In this document: positions 47,521 to 58,650 of the stretch, in pieces
Layout of the letters: each line of letters starts with the position of its first letter
Numbering within the stretch: position 1 is the stretch's first letter
Assembly (NCBI GenBank): GCA_030686995.1
Contig: CM060686.1
Location: 75,467,757 to 75,531,756 of the forward strand
Source of the DNA: Artemisia argyi
Taxonomy: Eukaryota > Streptophyta > Magnoliopsida > Asterales > Asteraceae
Direction of reading: 5' to 3'
Length of the DNA stretch: 64,000 bases
Position numbers and translations under genes: made by a program
The notes under the pieces: generated by a model
Database searches by the model: none
Seen by the model: only the letters and a program-made list of their open reading frames with translations
What the model was told of the DNA's origin: nothing

Positions 47521-49201
47521 TGATGTGTGCTCACGGTGTGTACAAGTTTTAAAATTTATAAACACGATTACCGGATTAACTATTCAACACATACGAGCAA
47601 GTATACTCGTCCGTTTTAGTAAAGGTGGGTAAGTCGAGATCGTCCCAAGAGATTTATATATCAAAGTATTAGAAAACTAGTTTGTATAAAAGGGTTGTCA
47701 ATCCTTATTACCGAAAATTCAGATATTCAAGAAACAATATAACTAAAACATATACTTGTGTGACATGCCACAATCAATCAATTAGAGTATTCATGTTAAG
47801 CTTGGTGTAAACTTGTTATGATGCACAACTTTTATATGAATGACCAACAATCAATGGTGTTTATCATGTTAAACCATTACTATAATTCAATCATCTAGTT
47901 ACTTCCTTTCGGCCTAAGACAACTAGAATAATAATTCCATTAACACAATGTTGTTTTAAAAATAATTCTTCACTTATGAATTCCTACGAATCCTTTCGGC
48001 CTAATTTCGTGATGAAATCTTCTCAAATCCATTTTAAAGAGTAAACATGATGCTCGTCATACACCATATCCCATACTAATTCGTGCACTAACTTTTTGTA
48101 ATAAAAACATTTAGAAAACCCTTTCGGCCAATATTCCCCAAAGATGTTTTTATCAACAAATTAAGCAAGATTAGATATTATCCCAACAAACTCATAAATT
48201 AAGAAGAGTTTTCATGCATCACCTTTTTAAAGTAAAGAATACTCCATGACTAACTACATTATTCACACAAGTATATACCAAATCACTCCATATCAATTAT
48301 ATTTAAACACAAGTAATAAACAAAACATTCATTATATTCAAAGTAACAAGAATTCATTGTAAGTAACAAGGTGTACCTAGCTTGAGAATTACAAGAACTA
48401 AAACCGTGGAACTATAGCAACCATACGCCTCCAATCGACTACCAAATACAATAAACAACTCCACACACTTAACCAAACTATTGAGACTTTAACTCAAAGC
48501 TTTCCTGGACGTTTTATTGCTGTAGCAACCTTTTGGGTGAGAAATATTAAGATAGTAATAACTTGGTGTAAGTTATTACTTAGGATTTTGTGGTACACTT
48601 TGGTTGCAAGCCTAGATGTGATTATATAGCCTCCAATCACTTAATTATCAAGTAAAAACGTTCCTCAAGAAGTTATTAGTGAGAAATGATCAGCCATCCA
48701 TGATAATGAGGAGTAAAAACGCCATTAAATGCATTCTTGTAAAAACAGTCACCATCCAACCGATCGGTATTGCATCCAACCGATTGGTTGGTTCTTTAGG
48801 TTCATTCCAATCGAATCGGTTACGGGCTGTAACCGATCGGTTGGTTTTGACTTGTAACCAACTTTTGACTTTTTCTTTGTTATACTTCGTCGCATGCATT
48901 CTCTTCCACTTTGGTGCTAATTCCTTTCATAGAACTTGATATTATCTTGACGTATGAACATAGAAATCTTGAATCTATCAAATCCTTGAGTCCTTGTGTG
49001 ATTCTTCACTCGTTTCCTTCTCAAAAATCTCTAATTGTGCACCTTCACTTCATTTCTTCATCTTTTCATCACTTTTTCCTGTTTTTGGCTACATTTGCTT
49101 GTATAAACACTTTTCCACGATTAAGTAACAAAAACGTACAAATATGGCCAAATATGATTCATAAAACACACCTAAAAACATGTATAATTTACGTGTTATT
49201 A
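47521..49201 (-). mobile_element. 3' LTR of the second Athila-type element
   Basis: About 1.68 kb; + strand end TGATGTGTG at 47521. The inner boundary is set by the purine tract (ccccc acacttgag, 49204-49217) and is uncertain by a few bases. A TATA box in sense orientation (ggctatataatc) lies at about 48635-48624, and a palindrome cluster (48757-48844) is 120-220 bases upstream of it. Confidence 0.7.
48757..48844 (-). promoter_or_regulatory. Cluster of CCAACCGATCGGTTGG palindromes in U3
   Basis: Four copies, complete or partial: CCAACCGATCGG (48757-48768), CCAACCGATTGGTTGG (48777-48792), CCAATCGAATCGGTT, and AACCGATCGGTTGG (48831-48844). They sit upstream of the U3 TATA box and recur inside the element at 52369-52455. 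Confidence 0.7.
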
Positions 49202-49238
49202 AATCCCCCACACTTGAGTTTTGCTCGCCCTCGAGCAA
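49202..49238 (-). other. Polypurine tract and stem-loop
   Basis: In sense orientation TTGCTCG, loop AGGG, CGAGCAA (49238-49221, 7 bp perfect), then aactcaagtgtgggggattt, then the LTR. Confidence 0.75.
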
Positions 49239-49602
49239 GTCTAGAAGAAAAATAATCTTAATGGCACAATTTATTTATGTTTCCAAAAATCTAACAATCA
49301 TCCCTAAGGTTAATTGTTAATTTTTAATGCGAAAATTATATGGAGCATTAACAAGTGTAAAGCATGATAACATAACTAAGCACCTCATGAAGAATAATTT
49401 TGAATTCACTCATCACTCAAAGGTAATTTGATTGGTAAACCACTCATTGCTCAGTCATGATTCATGTTTCTTACCATAAGCTTGTACAAGTATCAAGACA
49501 ACAAAACAAAACATCAAAGAGGATTTTTATTGGGTTGTAACATGAGGCTTAATAGGTTGTACCTGGCTAATGTTCAAACATCTCATACAAGAATCAAATA
49601 GA

Positions 49603-49757
49603 TCACTGGCACGTATTTTTTAGTAAGTAATAACGGATGGTCACTAGATTATACCTTGGATCGTTGGCGCGTCATTTGCATAACGGATGGTCACCAACAC
49701 ATTCTCTAGATTGCTGGCGCGTCATTCCATTACCAAAAATACGGAATGGTCACTAAA
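49603..49757. repeat. Three degenerate units of about 55 bp
   Basis: Each unit has a (C/G)TTGGCGCGTCATT-like block followed 10-15 bases later by ACGGATGGTCAC. Role unknown. Confidence 0.65.
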
Positions 49758-50880
49758 ATTTTCATGCACTTGATATTTTCAAAAAGCCAAAAAGGGTAGG
49801 GATAAGGCATGGGAAATATTTATTTAATTGGTTATAAAAGAAAAACAAAATCAAGTCTAAATCCCATTGTTGCTAGTTACCGAACAAACCTCAAACCCAA
49901 AAATGATTATAGTTACGATCATTCTCTTCCTTTATGAACTTTCACATATTGATATATCGATTCGCCATAATAATATTCTTCATTCTTAGCTAACAAAATA
50001 TCACATAACTTTCTTATTCCATCTCCATAAATAGCATTACACATTGGCTATAATTGTCATCTTATAGTTACGATGACTTATTCATTTTTTTAACATCACA
50101 TCTCCCCCACACTTCCATAAGCATCACCACAAAAATACAAAACTAAAGGTGATCAATCTTCATCTTTGTCGGAATGGCACACACGAATGATAAAGTGTGT
50201 AAAACTAATAATCATCCAAAACAATCCATCAACCAAACAACTAGCAACCCACCATTTAGACTTTGACAAGGGCTTAGGCTAAGGTTTAAAGTGTAAAATA
50301 TTTTTTTATTTTTCTGGATGTAACAAAAGAAAAAGATTGGCTCAGAAGGTGTAACTAGGGGTATCTAGCATTAAAGATAAATGCTAACAAATGGTTTCAA
50401 AATACGAGGATAACTAACCGATGTGGTTAGCAAAAATTATTTTGTAAATGGAAGGCTATTTGGTGTAAATCCTAAGTTGCCTCTTATCATTTGAATATGT
50501 TTTACCACTCGAAAGTGATTTTAACCGTAATGCATAACAAGTACAAGTTCTAGAATCAACACAATCACCGGCACACTCATATCAAGAATATATAGCATAA
50601 GAAATGCTTTATACAAAAAGGCTTAAATCTTCACAATTTAAGGTGAATACTATAACATGTACTAGTAAATGTCATCAATTCCGAAATGAATTTGCTCTAA
50701 TAACTTGATTAAGCTCCAAAAATTTTCAAATACCCTTATTTTTTCCATTAAAACAATTTCATTTAAAATTAACTCAAGTGTTCCAACAACTAGATTTTCA
50801 AAGGCGAACGAATCCTAGTTACTTGAATTCTTAATAAATCCTAAATTTTTTTAAAAATAAACCTATTTTTCCTATTTTCT

Positions 50881-50921
50881 TCCCTCCCCCACACTTAAGT
50901 TTTGCATTGTCCTCAATGTAA
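50881..50921 (-). other. Internal stem-loop plus purine tract
   Basis: In sense orientation CATTG, loop AGGA, CAATG (50918-50905), flanked by further AT pairs, then caaaacttaagtgtgggggaggg. It has the same layout as the module next to the 3' LTR of this element. Confidence 0.65.
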
Positions 50922-51232
50922 TAAAAATAACTTCAAAGTAAAGGAAATGGGAAAAATTTAGTAAAATAGAAACTACCGGGGAAAAAATACGCGATATGCA
51001 TATTTGATCACAACTAAGCAAATGAGTTTTCCGACTCCAAATATTGATCAACCATTAGCTTCCGTAATGTCACCCCTGCAAAAACTGCAAACATATACCA
51101 AACCAAGCAAACAAAAACAAAAACAAAAATACTAAAAACAAACCAAATGTTAACATAGTACGTTATTAATCCTAAAAAAAGAGTTATAGAAAGAAATCGA
51201 AATTATTCAACACACATAATTGTTTTTTTTAA

Positions 51233-52265
51233 TCAACCATCCCAAACTGTAATTGGTTGCACATCCAAAATTTCGGGAAGTCCCAAAAGTTTTCCGTTTT
51301 TGTTCTCTCGAAGATGTTTGAACCTTGTGATGTCAATGCTTATTGGTATAACTGGCTCACTGAAATTCTTCATTTCTATTTCGTTAAATAGCCCAAGACT
51401 TCTAGCTATTCGTGAAATAAAATGACTCCCGCAAAGATAATTCTTTGTTCCCACTGTTGAATGTCGGTGTAAATGTTCCACAATCACCCAAGCCACGTTC
51501 AAATGTCGAAGTGGATGTTTTTCTTCTAGTGCATGCAACACCCATAAATCTTCTTCGTAAGCGAACTCTACGTTAGAAGTTCTTTGTAATATTGATTGTA
51601 CTAAGATTCTATGAAGTACTTGTAACAATGGTGTCTTAATTGATGACACCTTACTCTCTCCGTATTCTAACTTATCCTTTGTACTAATCCGTTTCCAGTA
51701 TCCGTGCGCATCAAAATTGTTTCTATTTCTTACCCCCGTTATAACAAAAAATTTGAAGTCCTTGTTACTCAAGTCCGTATCGGAATATAACCCTAATAAG
51801 TTCCCAAATTCAAATAATGTTATCTCATGTTTCTTTCCTCCTAAACGAAAATTGAGAAATTTATTAGTTGTCACTCCCACATCAGTAATCTTTTCCTTCA
51901 TTTGCATAGAACACAGAAACTCCAAACACCATTCTTTATATATCGGCTCTCTAATGTTAAATGCTCTCTTCCACATATCCGACGTCAAAATTTTCTTATC
52001 CTATATCATCGTGATGATAAATAGATCTTCCAAGAACTCATCGCATCCTAATTCTTCCATTATGTTCCAATTCATCACTCTTGGTGGATGAATCACACGC
52101 CCACCAATTTTTAGAAGAGTGCTATTAAACAATTTCTTAACTTCAGCTTCCTCTCCTTTCCATAAAAGATTCGGATGGCACTCCGGGATTGGCATCAACT
52201 CCCTTTTCCTTAATCCATCTCTAGTTCTCTTTGCTATGCTCGAACTTCCCACAATATGACTCTGA
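51233..52265 (-). pseudogene. ATHILA ORF-1-like protein, one stop codon
   Basis: In sense direction: SSSIAKRTRDGLRKRELMP..., WKGEEAEVKKLFNSTLLKIGGRVIHP, MEELGCDEFLEDLF, a TAA at 52001-52003 in the same frame, then MWKRAFNIREPIYKEWCLEFL, FLNFRLGGKKHEITLFEFG (the hallmark F-R-L-G-G...E-F-G segment), YWKRIST, and LWVLHALEEKHPLRHLNVAWV, ending ITVWDG at 51233. This matches the plant ATHILA ORF-1/plant transposon protein family as I remember it: a protein of unknown biochemical role encoded downstream of pol. The start is unclear; upstream codons to 52411 run through the palindrome cluster and are probably not coding. Confidence 0.75.
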
Positions 52266-52368
52266 AAATTACAAATTAATGTTAGTATAAGATTATAAGA
52301 GTCAATGCTACACAAATTAGAAGTCAAAAATTCGAAACGCAAAAATCTTAAAATCATTAACGAGCCAT

Positions 52369-52455
52369 CCAACCGATCGGTATCCCATCCAACCGATCGG
52401 TTGGATTTCATGTCTCATCTAACCGATCGGTTGCCCCTCGCAACTGTTCGGTTGG
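52369..52455 (-). promoter_or_regulatory. Internal cluster of CCAACCGATCGGTTGG palindromes
   Basis: Copies at 52369-52380, 52389-52404 (perfect 16-mer), 52420-52433 and 52441-52455 (degenerate). The first two share spacing and flank (ATCCAACCGATCGGTAT..CAT) with the U3 cluster, so one derives from the other. It lies just upstream of the ATHILA ORF-1-like gene in sense orientation. Confidence 0.7.
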
Positions 52456-53517
52456 ATTTTCTACCAAAATTCAAAAACCTAATTTTTTGTTTCCTTTCAC
52501 TTCCAATCCATTTCTACTTCATTCTAACCTATTTTTGATCATCCATGGTGGTTTCTAATCATCCAAATCATCCTAATAACGATCCATATCATCTCCAAAC
52601 ACTCCCTTAATCAAACCCAAGATCATGCAAGAACACTATCTATTAAATCCTTCAAATTAGTGTTCTAATCAACAATGCACTATCCTAACATCACTAATTA
52701 ACAAGTATAGAACATTTGGAAATCATAAATTGCAAGCAAACATGTTCTAAAATAAAAACCCAATTCAATTCGAATTTTCAATTAATTAATTCTTCCTCAA
52801 GACTTAATCAATCAATCTAATTCTTTTTGCAATGACTTCCACTATCAATCACCCACTTATCCTCAAAAGATTAAATCTTAATTCACACTATATCAAAAAT
52901 ACCCAAATCTTGACCTAATTCTAATAATCCGAATTAAAACTTTATTAAAGTAAATTGATGATGTTACTTACTTGTTTTGGAGCCATGGATGATATCCTAA
53001 CACTCCTGCAACCTCAAACAACCTCTATGTGATCGAATTTCTAGACCCCCAATTTGGTGTGTGAGTGTGTGTGTGGTTTTCTTGTGATTTTTGAAAAGTT
53101 GGGTTTATATATTCAATTCTAACCGTTCAGTTTTTAATCCATCCATTTTGGATTGAATTTTTGCAAAACTTGAATTTTTCAAAACCTCAAAACTTAGTTT
53201 ACTTGATACAAGTAACTAATGTGTTTACTTTTAACTAAAACTATTTTTGTATGTAAATTTTCCACCACACTACTAAAATTGGTCTATAACTACTAACTCT
53301 TAACAAAAACTAAATACTAAATAACTCAACTAAAAACTTAAAACTCAAACTCTTATTAAGACATAAACATAACATAAAACATAAAACCTAAATAGATAGA
53401 TAAATAGATAGATAGATAGTCTTAACCATAAAACTTAAAATGAAAATGCATAAAAGTAAAATAAAACAAACTAGCACAAGAAGTGCTTTATTATTGAAAC
53501 TTGCTCCTCTTGCTCAT
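52456..53517. other. AT-rich internal DNA of the second Athila-type element
   Basis: No gene seen. GATA microsatellite-like tract near 53395-53420. Confidence 0.4.
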
Positions 53518-53910
53518 TTAGCCTTGAAAATATTCATTCCTAAGAATATCTTCACTTTGATACTTTCCCGATATCTTCCAATTTGTCTTTTGTGTTTTAA
53601 ACCTCCTAGCAAAGTTTCTCCCGCTTGGGCATACAATATCAAATTTGACATGCCATTCTCCATCTCCTTCTTCTTTCTTGTAAATGCTAGGTCCATCGGG
53701 CCCCCACTCCAAATTTTTAAGTGGAACCGGTAATGATCCAAGAAAATCTGTAAGTTTATTAAACACAAAAATATTTTTAAACGGGTTAAAGAAAGCCTCC
53801 AAAGCTAGAGCTCTTTCCATTTCATCCTCAATGTCAAAGAAACTAGGTGTCAATGGCCCATACTTTGGCCTTTCCTCTTCATCTCTTCCAACTTCAAAAC
53901 AACCAAAGTA
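53518..53910 (-). pseudogene. Athila-associated ORF, 5' end cut by insertion
   Basis: About 130 open codons: KYGPLTPSFFDIEDEMERAL, FLGSLPVPLKNLEWGPDGPS, then GDGEWHVKFDIVCPSGR and ISGKYQSEDILRNEYFQG. The frame continues rightward only because the LTR of the next element happens to be open for some codons; the real 5' part was lost at 53913. I do not recognise an enzyme domain; I remember similar C-terminal segments in Asteraceae retroelement proteins but cannot verify. Confidence 0.55.
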
Positions 53911-53912
53911 AT

Positions 53913-56900
53913 TGATGAGTGGCCTATTACTCATCATTTTAGGCCCGAAAAACCCACCAAAACGATCAAAAACACCCAAAAATGATCATATAATGTTAAA
54001 AATATCCTTGGAGTGTGTTTTTGTGTATTTCAGGTACAAATGGATTGAAAATGAGGCAAAAGTGAGCAAAACCGAGCTTGGATGGGAAAGGAGCTAAACG
54101 GAGCAATACCGGATCGATTAGACACTATTTGGAGCATTTATTGAAGAATTGATGAGTCAAAGAAATCCCGGGACATGACATGAGGGGAGGTATGGAAATC
54201 CACAACAAACCCCTAATTACCCTTTTTAACCTTAACCATAACCCAAATTACCATTTTACCCTCACCCGACACCAAATTACCAAATTACCCCTAAACCTCA
54301 AAAACTTAAATGCAACATCGTTTTCAAAACCAAAAATCAAAACCTCTTTTCCAAAACCCTTTCAAAAACCAAATTTCATTTTTTCAATATCACAAAAACA
54401 TTTTTGACAAAAACTTTTTGTCAAGTTACTTATTATTAGTATTCTTATTATAAAAATTGTTATTATTATTATCAAAAAAAATATATATATACAAAAAAAA
54501 ATATTTTTTTATAAAGTCAGTTTTTATTTTTATTTTTTAACTAATCCTATTTTTTTTACTAACACTTAAACTTAATCCTAATTCACTAAACTAATCCAAC
54601 CCACTAACCTAAACCACTTTCAGCCCAACACTTTAAAACACCCAATCCAATCCCACGCCTCACTAAACCCGAACCCAGTGATAAACTACATCCAATAAAT
54701 GCAAACCCTACACAGCCGTTTTTCTTCTTTGACTTTTTCAATCAAACACCCAATTCCTTTAACCATTTTTCCCTCCCAAACAACAAACCACCAAATCTAT
54801 CACCATCCACCTTGTAATCCTCCCCTGCTACAAGCCAAACCAGCTCCCCATGGTCCCCTCCATTCACAAGATACCAATGCCAAGTTGGCAATCCAAGGGT
54901 GCGCAAAATTGATCCACGGCTCATAATCAACAACTTGGGGAACAAGCTCAATTGGATGGCCAAGATGGATTGAAAGAAACACAACTGGTCCCAGCTCATT
55001 GCTCTCACACAGAAAACACAAACACATGACAACAGAAAAGGACAAGCAGAAGCAACCCTAGGCACTTTTGTATAAATAGGGGACTTAATCCCATAGAAAA
55101 GTTTGTCCAACTTTTCATGCTTTTAGAAAAGTTTTTGGCCAATTTACTTCTTGTTTCAAGTCATTTTTAAATTAAGCTTGTAATTCCATTTCAGTTTTGT
55201 AGTTTACTCTTTTATCAATCCCATTTTAATTTTCCTTCTAAATTCCTTGCAACTTAATTTTCCAAGTATTGTTACTGTTTCAAAAGTTGTTTTCAAGCCC
55301 TATTAAGATCATTTGGATGTTTGTTTATGTTTACAAGAAGTGCCTTTTGTGTTTAAGCTCAAACAGTTTCAACAAAAAAAATCAGTTAGACCCATAAAGG
55401 GGTGTTTGGCACAAGCCTCTTTGGCACACAGAAACCTGTTTTTATCATTATTTTCTTTATTTATTCAGCTTTCTTTAATCATTTTAGTAGTATTCAATCT
55501 AAATTTTACATTCTCAAGTAGTTTTCAAGGCTTTTGGTTAGTTTACATAATATCTTACTTCAAAACTATCTAGATTAGAAGCTAGGGTAAATGCTTAGTT
55601 TTTGCCCTTTAGTTGTTTCTAATGTTTCATTCTAGTTCTCAATAGGTTAGTGCAAGTTTGTACATATTGGTCTTTGAGTTTTGTGGGTCAAAAGTCCTTT
55701 TTTTAGCCCATTTTTTTCCTGTTTTGCTGTCAAAAAAAGATCCCAACAGCAGTTTGGTTTTTATTTTTAATCTCTTCGTTTTTAAGCCTTTTGTTCTGAA
55801 ATTTGGTTTATAGCTTATTTTGTTGCTTATCTACTTGCTAGTATTTTTAGATTATTTTTCTGAATTTTTCTTCATAGCTTTTCACAACTATTAACTTGCC
55901 CCCTTAGCCTAGTTTTTTCCATTAGCAGCCCTTAGTTAGATTAGCTTAGTTAGTGCTTTTTAGGATTGTTCAAGTGCTTATCTCTGCTCCTTTTAGCTCA
56001 TTTAGGTTTCCCTAGTATACCTATAGCTTTTATTTCCCCTTAGAATAACTTATTAGCTTCTTTTTAGCCTTTAGTTTTTAGTATATCTCTTTTTTCTAAG
56101 CTTGTATATAACTGTGACTTATTTCCCATGGCAACTGCTTATTTAGCGCTTTTCTCAAAAAGTTCCAGTTACAATATTAGCTTATTTTCATGTGCTTAAA
56201 AAGTTTGCAAAAGAAATTTTCAAAAAAAAAAATGTTTTTTTTTTAAAAAATGGGGTGTTGTAGGGGTCGAACCTGGGTCACCCAGTTTAAACAGCAAAGT
56301 TCAACACAACATCCCTTCACCATCTGCTCTACTCAATGTTACTTGTTGTAGTTTCTTAAGATTAATATTTATTATAGTAGATTTATTTATTTAGCTTTAT
56401 AACTTATATATAGCTTATTATTGCTTATTCACTGCTTATTATGTTAAGTTTCCCACTCTTAATATTTTTCCTAGATTAGTTATAGCATAATTTAATTTCC
56501 AAAAAAAATTTCAGATTGTTCTCAAATGTTTTAATATTTTTAATCATTTATTTTCTTTTATTTAGTTTTTAAATCATAATAAATTAAATTTTAATCAAAA
56601 AATCAAAATTCTTTTTTTCAAAATTTTATATTTTCATTAGGTACGTAGGAAAATTGTTTTTACATCCGTAGGGTTAGCGTTGCTTAAATTTCACTTTTTA
56701 TTTTATGCATTTACGTTATTTTCAATTTAAACGTTCGGTTTTCAATTTAAGTTACGTTTTTAGTTCTTTCAAGTTACGTTTAGCATTCTTACAACTTTTC
56801 AAATAGTTTTTCATTTCCAAATTCATAATCATAGTTTACATTAAGTAGTTTCTCGTTTAGTTTACATTTTTAGGTTTAAGTTACGTTTTAGTTAATTTCT

Positions 56901-57136
56901 GATTTATGTGCTTATGTTACTTGTTTATTTGCCTTATTTTGAGTTATTGTTCAATTTAGTTTAGAAACCCAAATCTCTCAATATCCCATTCACATCACCT
57001 GATCACGAAACGAGATTCAAGTTTCCATTTCACACTCGGGACTTAACGACCCGGGAAAGCTTTATACTCTCGGAGAATACGCGTGGTTTGACGATATTGA
57101 CCATCCTTTGGTTAAGTGGTTGATTCGGGCATATCA
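53913..57136 (+). mobile_element. 5' LTR of the third Athila-type element
   Basis: Starts TGATGAGTGGCC, ends GGGCATATCA (3,224 bp). TATA box tataaatagg at 55071-55080, so U3 is about 1.16 kb and R/U5 about 2.05 kb. Compared with the 3' LTR it has an extra block of about 76 bp just upstream of the TATA (about 54981-55057) and lacks the TA expansion. Confidence 0.9.
56263..56331 (-). other. tRNA-like / Pol III promoter-like unit, 5' LTR copy
   Basis: On the minus strand, TAGAGCAGATGG (56331-56320, A-box-like) is followed after 46 bases by GGTTCGACCCC (56273-56263, B-box match), then by T runs (Pol III terminator-like) at about 56250-56220. It lies antisense in R/U5. Acceptor-stem pairing is not convincing, so it is not a functional tRNA gene. 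Confidence 0.55.
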
Positions 57137-57142
57137 ACTTTT

Positions 57143-57160
57143 TGGCGCCGCTACCGGGGA
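57143..57160 (+). other. Primer binding site, TGGCGCC type
   Basis: TGGCGCCGCTACCGGGGA shortly after the LTR end; this is the Athila-type site. Confidence 0.85.
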
Positions 57161-57432
57161 GGAGTGAAAGCCGAAGCCGTTGTTTTGAAGATTAGTGAAG
57201 TGAAGACCCTTCCCCCGGGAAGTTACCATCGTGTTTTTGTATATATTTTCTTATAAAAACCCAAAAAGAATCTTCGTATCCTCTTTCATGTTTAATTCTT
57301 ACCTGTTATCCCTCTTTCCCGTTTAATTCTTCTTCTCTTACCCTCATACCCGTTTAATTCTTTATCCCATATCCTCTACACCGTTTAATTCTATGATTCT
57401 ATCTCATTATCCCTCTCTTATGTTTAATTCTT

Positions 57433-58650
57433 ATGGAGTCTCTTGGCTATTATTGTTTTCATTGCAAAAGTCCGATGGAGAACGGCTATGGTTGTTTTCG
57501 GTGTATTTGTGAGAGGTGTGGAAATAATTGTAGAGACGGATTTTGTAGTTTGTGCAATGTGTTCATAAATCCGAATTCTTTTAATGATTCACCAAAATTT
57601 TCTAACTACCCTCCCGAGACGTCTTCGTTCGATCAATCTTATTGCTTTAATTGTGGAGATCCGTTAGGAGATGGTTCACTTTGTCAACGGTGTTTTTGCA
57701 AAGAATGTGGATTTAGTCGTAGACTTTGTATGTGTTACGCTTCGACAGTTGAACCCACATTCACCTCCGATTATGATCCGAACTCTTTCGATTATTCTCA
57801 AAACAATTTTGACCATCCTCCTCATAACTCATACGAGCAAGAACCGTACTATCAAACTTTCAATGATACATCATTCCAAGATACACCGAGTTTCTCTTGT
57901 GAATATTGTGGAGGTCCTCACCAAGGTTTTGATTGTCAAGCAAGGAACACGTTTGTCTATGAACAAGTTCCGTTTAATAATCAAAACTTTGGTTTCGATC
58001 AATATCCATATAATTCACTGAATCAATCACAACAATCATATTGTTGTGAGTACCGTGGAGGTCCGCACTTTACCTCCGATTGTCAAACAAGGAATCAATT
58101 TCCTTGTGACAATTACGGCTATTCATATCATGACCAACCTCCACAATACCAAATGATTCAAACAACTCCTCAACAACCCCAGCAAGACCCTTATCTTGAG
58201 ATTCTAAATTTATTGAAAGAAGTTAAGGAGTTGGGTAATAAATCGAGTTTTTCTTGTACTGATTGTGGGGGTACTCCCATAGATGATCAATATCAACCAT
58301 GGAGTCAAAATAACTATGAACCTAATCCTTCTTCTAGTTTTGATACTTCCGGTTTTGAAAATTTTTCACCCCGAAAATCTCCCGTCATTCGTCAATATTA
58401 TGGGGAAACTGTTGTGGAATTCTTTGCCGAAGAACGAGCTGCTCGTAACGAAAAAAGTATGGAAGAATTACTTGCCGAAGAGCGAGCAGCTAGAACTCGT
58501 GCCATATTTCGTAATGCTATTCTTTTTGATGACGATGATTCCGATGATGACGAGGATAGACTTGTTCCGATAAACGTTTTGCCTCAAATAGCACCCGTTC
58601 TTCCTCCCGTAGAACCCGAGGACTCTCAGTATGGGGGACGAGCATCTTAG
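57433..58650 (+). CDS. Cys-rich retroelement ORF with repeated zinc-finger-like modules
   Basis: 405 codons. Two related Cys-rich modules, YCFHC..CFRCICERCG..CSLC (residues 7-41) and YCFNC..CQRCFCKECG..CMC (70-101), are followed by knuckles CEYCGGPHQGFDC (about 156-168, C-x2-C-x3-H-x4-C), a second CEYRGGPHFTSDC in which one Cys is Arg, and a partial CTDCGG. A helix with a repeated (F/L)(F/L)AEERAAR motif (near 336-358) and an acidic DDDDSDDDEDR stretch follow. The same C-x2-C-x3-H-x4-C knuckle occurs in the Gag of the element at 26272-33944, so this may be a diverged Gag or nucleic-acid-binding accessory protein. It ends EDSQYGGRAS. Confidence 0.65.
   Translation: MESLGYYCFHCKSPMENGYGCFRCICERCGNNCRDGFCSLCNVFINPNSFNDSPKFSNYPPETSSFDQSYCFNCGDPLGDGSLCQRCFCKECGFSRRLCMCYASTVEPTFTSDYDPNSFDYSQNNFDHPPHNSYEQEPYYQTFNDTSFQDTPSFSCEYCGGPHQGFDCQARNTFVYEQVPFNNQNFGFDQYPYNSLNQSQQSYCCEYRGGPHFTSDCQTRNQFPCDNYGYSYHDQPPQYQMIQTTPQQPQQDPYLEILNLLKEVKELGNKSSFSCTDCGGTPIDDQYQPWSQNNYEPNPSSSFDTSGFENFSPRKSPVIRQYYGETVVEFFAEERAARNEKSMEELLAEERAARTRAIFRNAILFDDDDSDDDEDRLVPINVLPQIAPVLPPVEPEDSQYGGRAS

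Larger units (their letters stand above)
49239..51232 (-). other. Non-coding 3' region of the second Athila-type element
   Basis: No credible frame. Contains a 3-unit degenerate repeat of the form TGGCGCGTCATT...ACGGATGGTCAC at 49603-49757, another purine tract (50104-50113) and an internal stem-loop plus tract (50881-50921). Confidence 0.65.
47521..53912 (-). mobile_element. Athila-type element, 3' portion
   Basis: Minus orientation. From left: 3' LTR (47521-49201), stem-loop and purine tract, about 2 kb non-coding DNA, an ATHILA ORF-1-like gene (51233-52265), a non-coding stretch, and another ORF (53518-53910) cut by the next element. The 5' part is beyond the insertion at 53913 and not in the window. 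Confidence 0.75.

Noticed and set aside
48690..48899. Minus-strand ORF with NRSV..NRLD repeats, and a similar one at 52305-52411
   Set aside because: Repeated peptides come from the CCAACCGATCGGTTGG palindromes, not from a protein.
54180..55110. Short ORFs on both strands of the 3.2-kb LTR, repeated near 60673-61614
   Set aside because: Length and frame differ between the two LTR copies, so they are not maintained.
56220..56335. Functional tRNA gene in the LTR
   Set aside because: A and B boxes are present but the acceptor and anticodon stems do not form; kept only as a Pol III-like unit.
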